6,654 bases of DNA. Origin: Coriobacteriales bacterium. GTDB lineage: Bacteria > Actinomycetota > Coriobacteriia > Coriobacteriales > JAEZZM01. The stretch lies in NCBI GenBank assembly GCA_029983705.1, contig JASBYZ010000084.1, positions 1 to 6,654 on the forward strand, written 5' to 3'. A program made the position numbers and the translations under genes. Of the stretch, positions 6,622-6,654 are shown piece by piece (position 1 is the stretch's first letter; every line of letters begins with the position of its first letter). Below the pieces are notes generated by a model. That model was not told the DNA's origin. It ran no database searches and was given only the letters and a program-made list of their open reading frames with translations.

Positions 6622-6654
6622 ACACTAAAGAGGTATTTCTAGAAGACATCCTGT
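6622..6654. other. Trailing 33 bases with no recognisable feature
   Basis: After the licD stop there is an AAAGAGG at 6626-6632 that could serve as a ribosome site, but no start codon at a suitable distance follows before the window ends. No hairpin or T-run that would mark a terminator is seen, so the cluster may continue. Confidence 0.3.

Noticed and set aside
1..6654. Search for CRISPR arrays, tRNA or rRNA genes, insertion sequences and transposase fragments.
   Set aside because: No regularly spaced repeats, tRNA-like cloverleaf sequences, or transposase motifs with terminal inverted repeats were seen; the window is filled by the polysaccharide genes.

Overview
The window is one stretch of a surface-polysaccharide gene cluster, with every gene on the + strand. 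Its theme is phosphocholine (ChoP) decoration of a glycan. The DNA leans to A+T, most start codons have AG-rich Shine-Dalgarno sites, and genes are packed with overlaps or gaps of a few bases. Together with LicA/LicC/LicD-type proteins this suggests a Gram-positive bacterium of low to middle GC. A commensal Coriobacteriia (Atopobium/Lancefieldella-like) or a Clostridia/Lachnospiraceae member would fit, but the sequence alone does not settle the taxon.

Layout. 1-306: C-terminal end of a DegT/DnrJ/EryC1/StrS aminotransferase (amino-sugar synthesis). 306-926: a small monotopic phosphoglycosyl transferase of the PglC type, overlapping the first gene by one base. 942-2741: a three-domain protein with an N-terminal winged helix, a LicC-type CTP:phosphocholine cytidylyltransferase and a C-terminal LicA-type choline kinase. 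2747-3601: a second, separate LicA-like kinase. 3655-4665: an ExoA-like family 2 glycosyltransferase with C-terminal membrane helices. After a 91-base AT-rich gap comes galE (4757-5746), interrupted by one in-frame TAA. 5761-6621: licD, the phosphocholine transferase, which carries Asn where the family has the first Asp of its metal-binding DxD. The last 33 bases hold no recognisable feature.

How the genes could work together (inference). The aminotransferase makes a UDP-amino-sugar and the phosphoglycosyl transferase loads a sugar-1-phosphate on undecaprenyl phosphate. The ExoA-like enzyme extends the chain, and GalE would supply UDP-galactose or UDP-GalNAc. The fused kinase/cytidylyltransferase converts choline to CDP-choline in one polypeptide, and LicD transfers phosphocholine to the glycan. 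No LicB-type choline transporter lies in the window.

Main points of interest: the HTH-LicC-LicA fusion next to a second kinase of unknown substrate; the single nonsense codon in an otherwise intact galE; and the Asp-to-Asn change in the LicD catalytic motif. Together these raise the possibility that the decoration pathway is decaying or altered in this strain. Sequencing error at single bases cannot be excluded.
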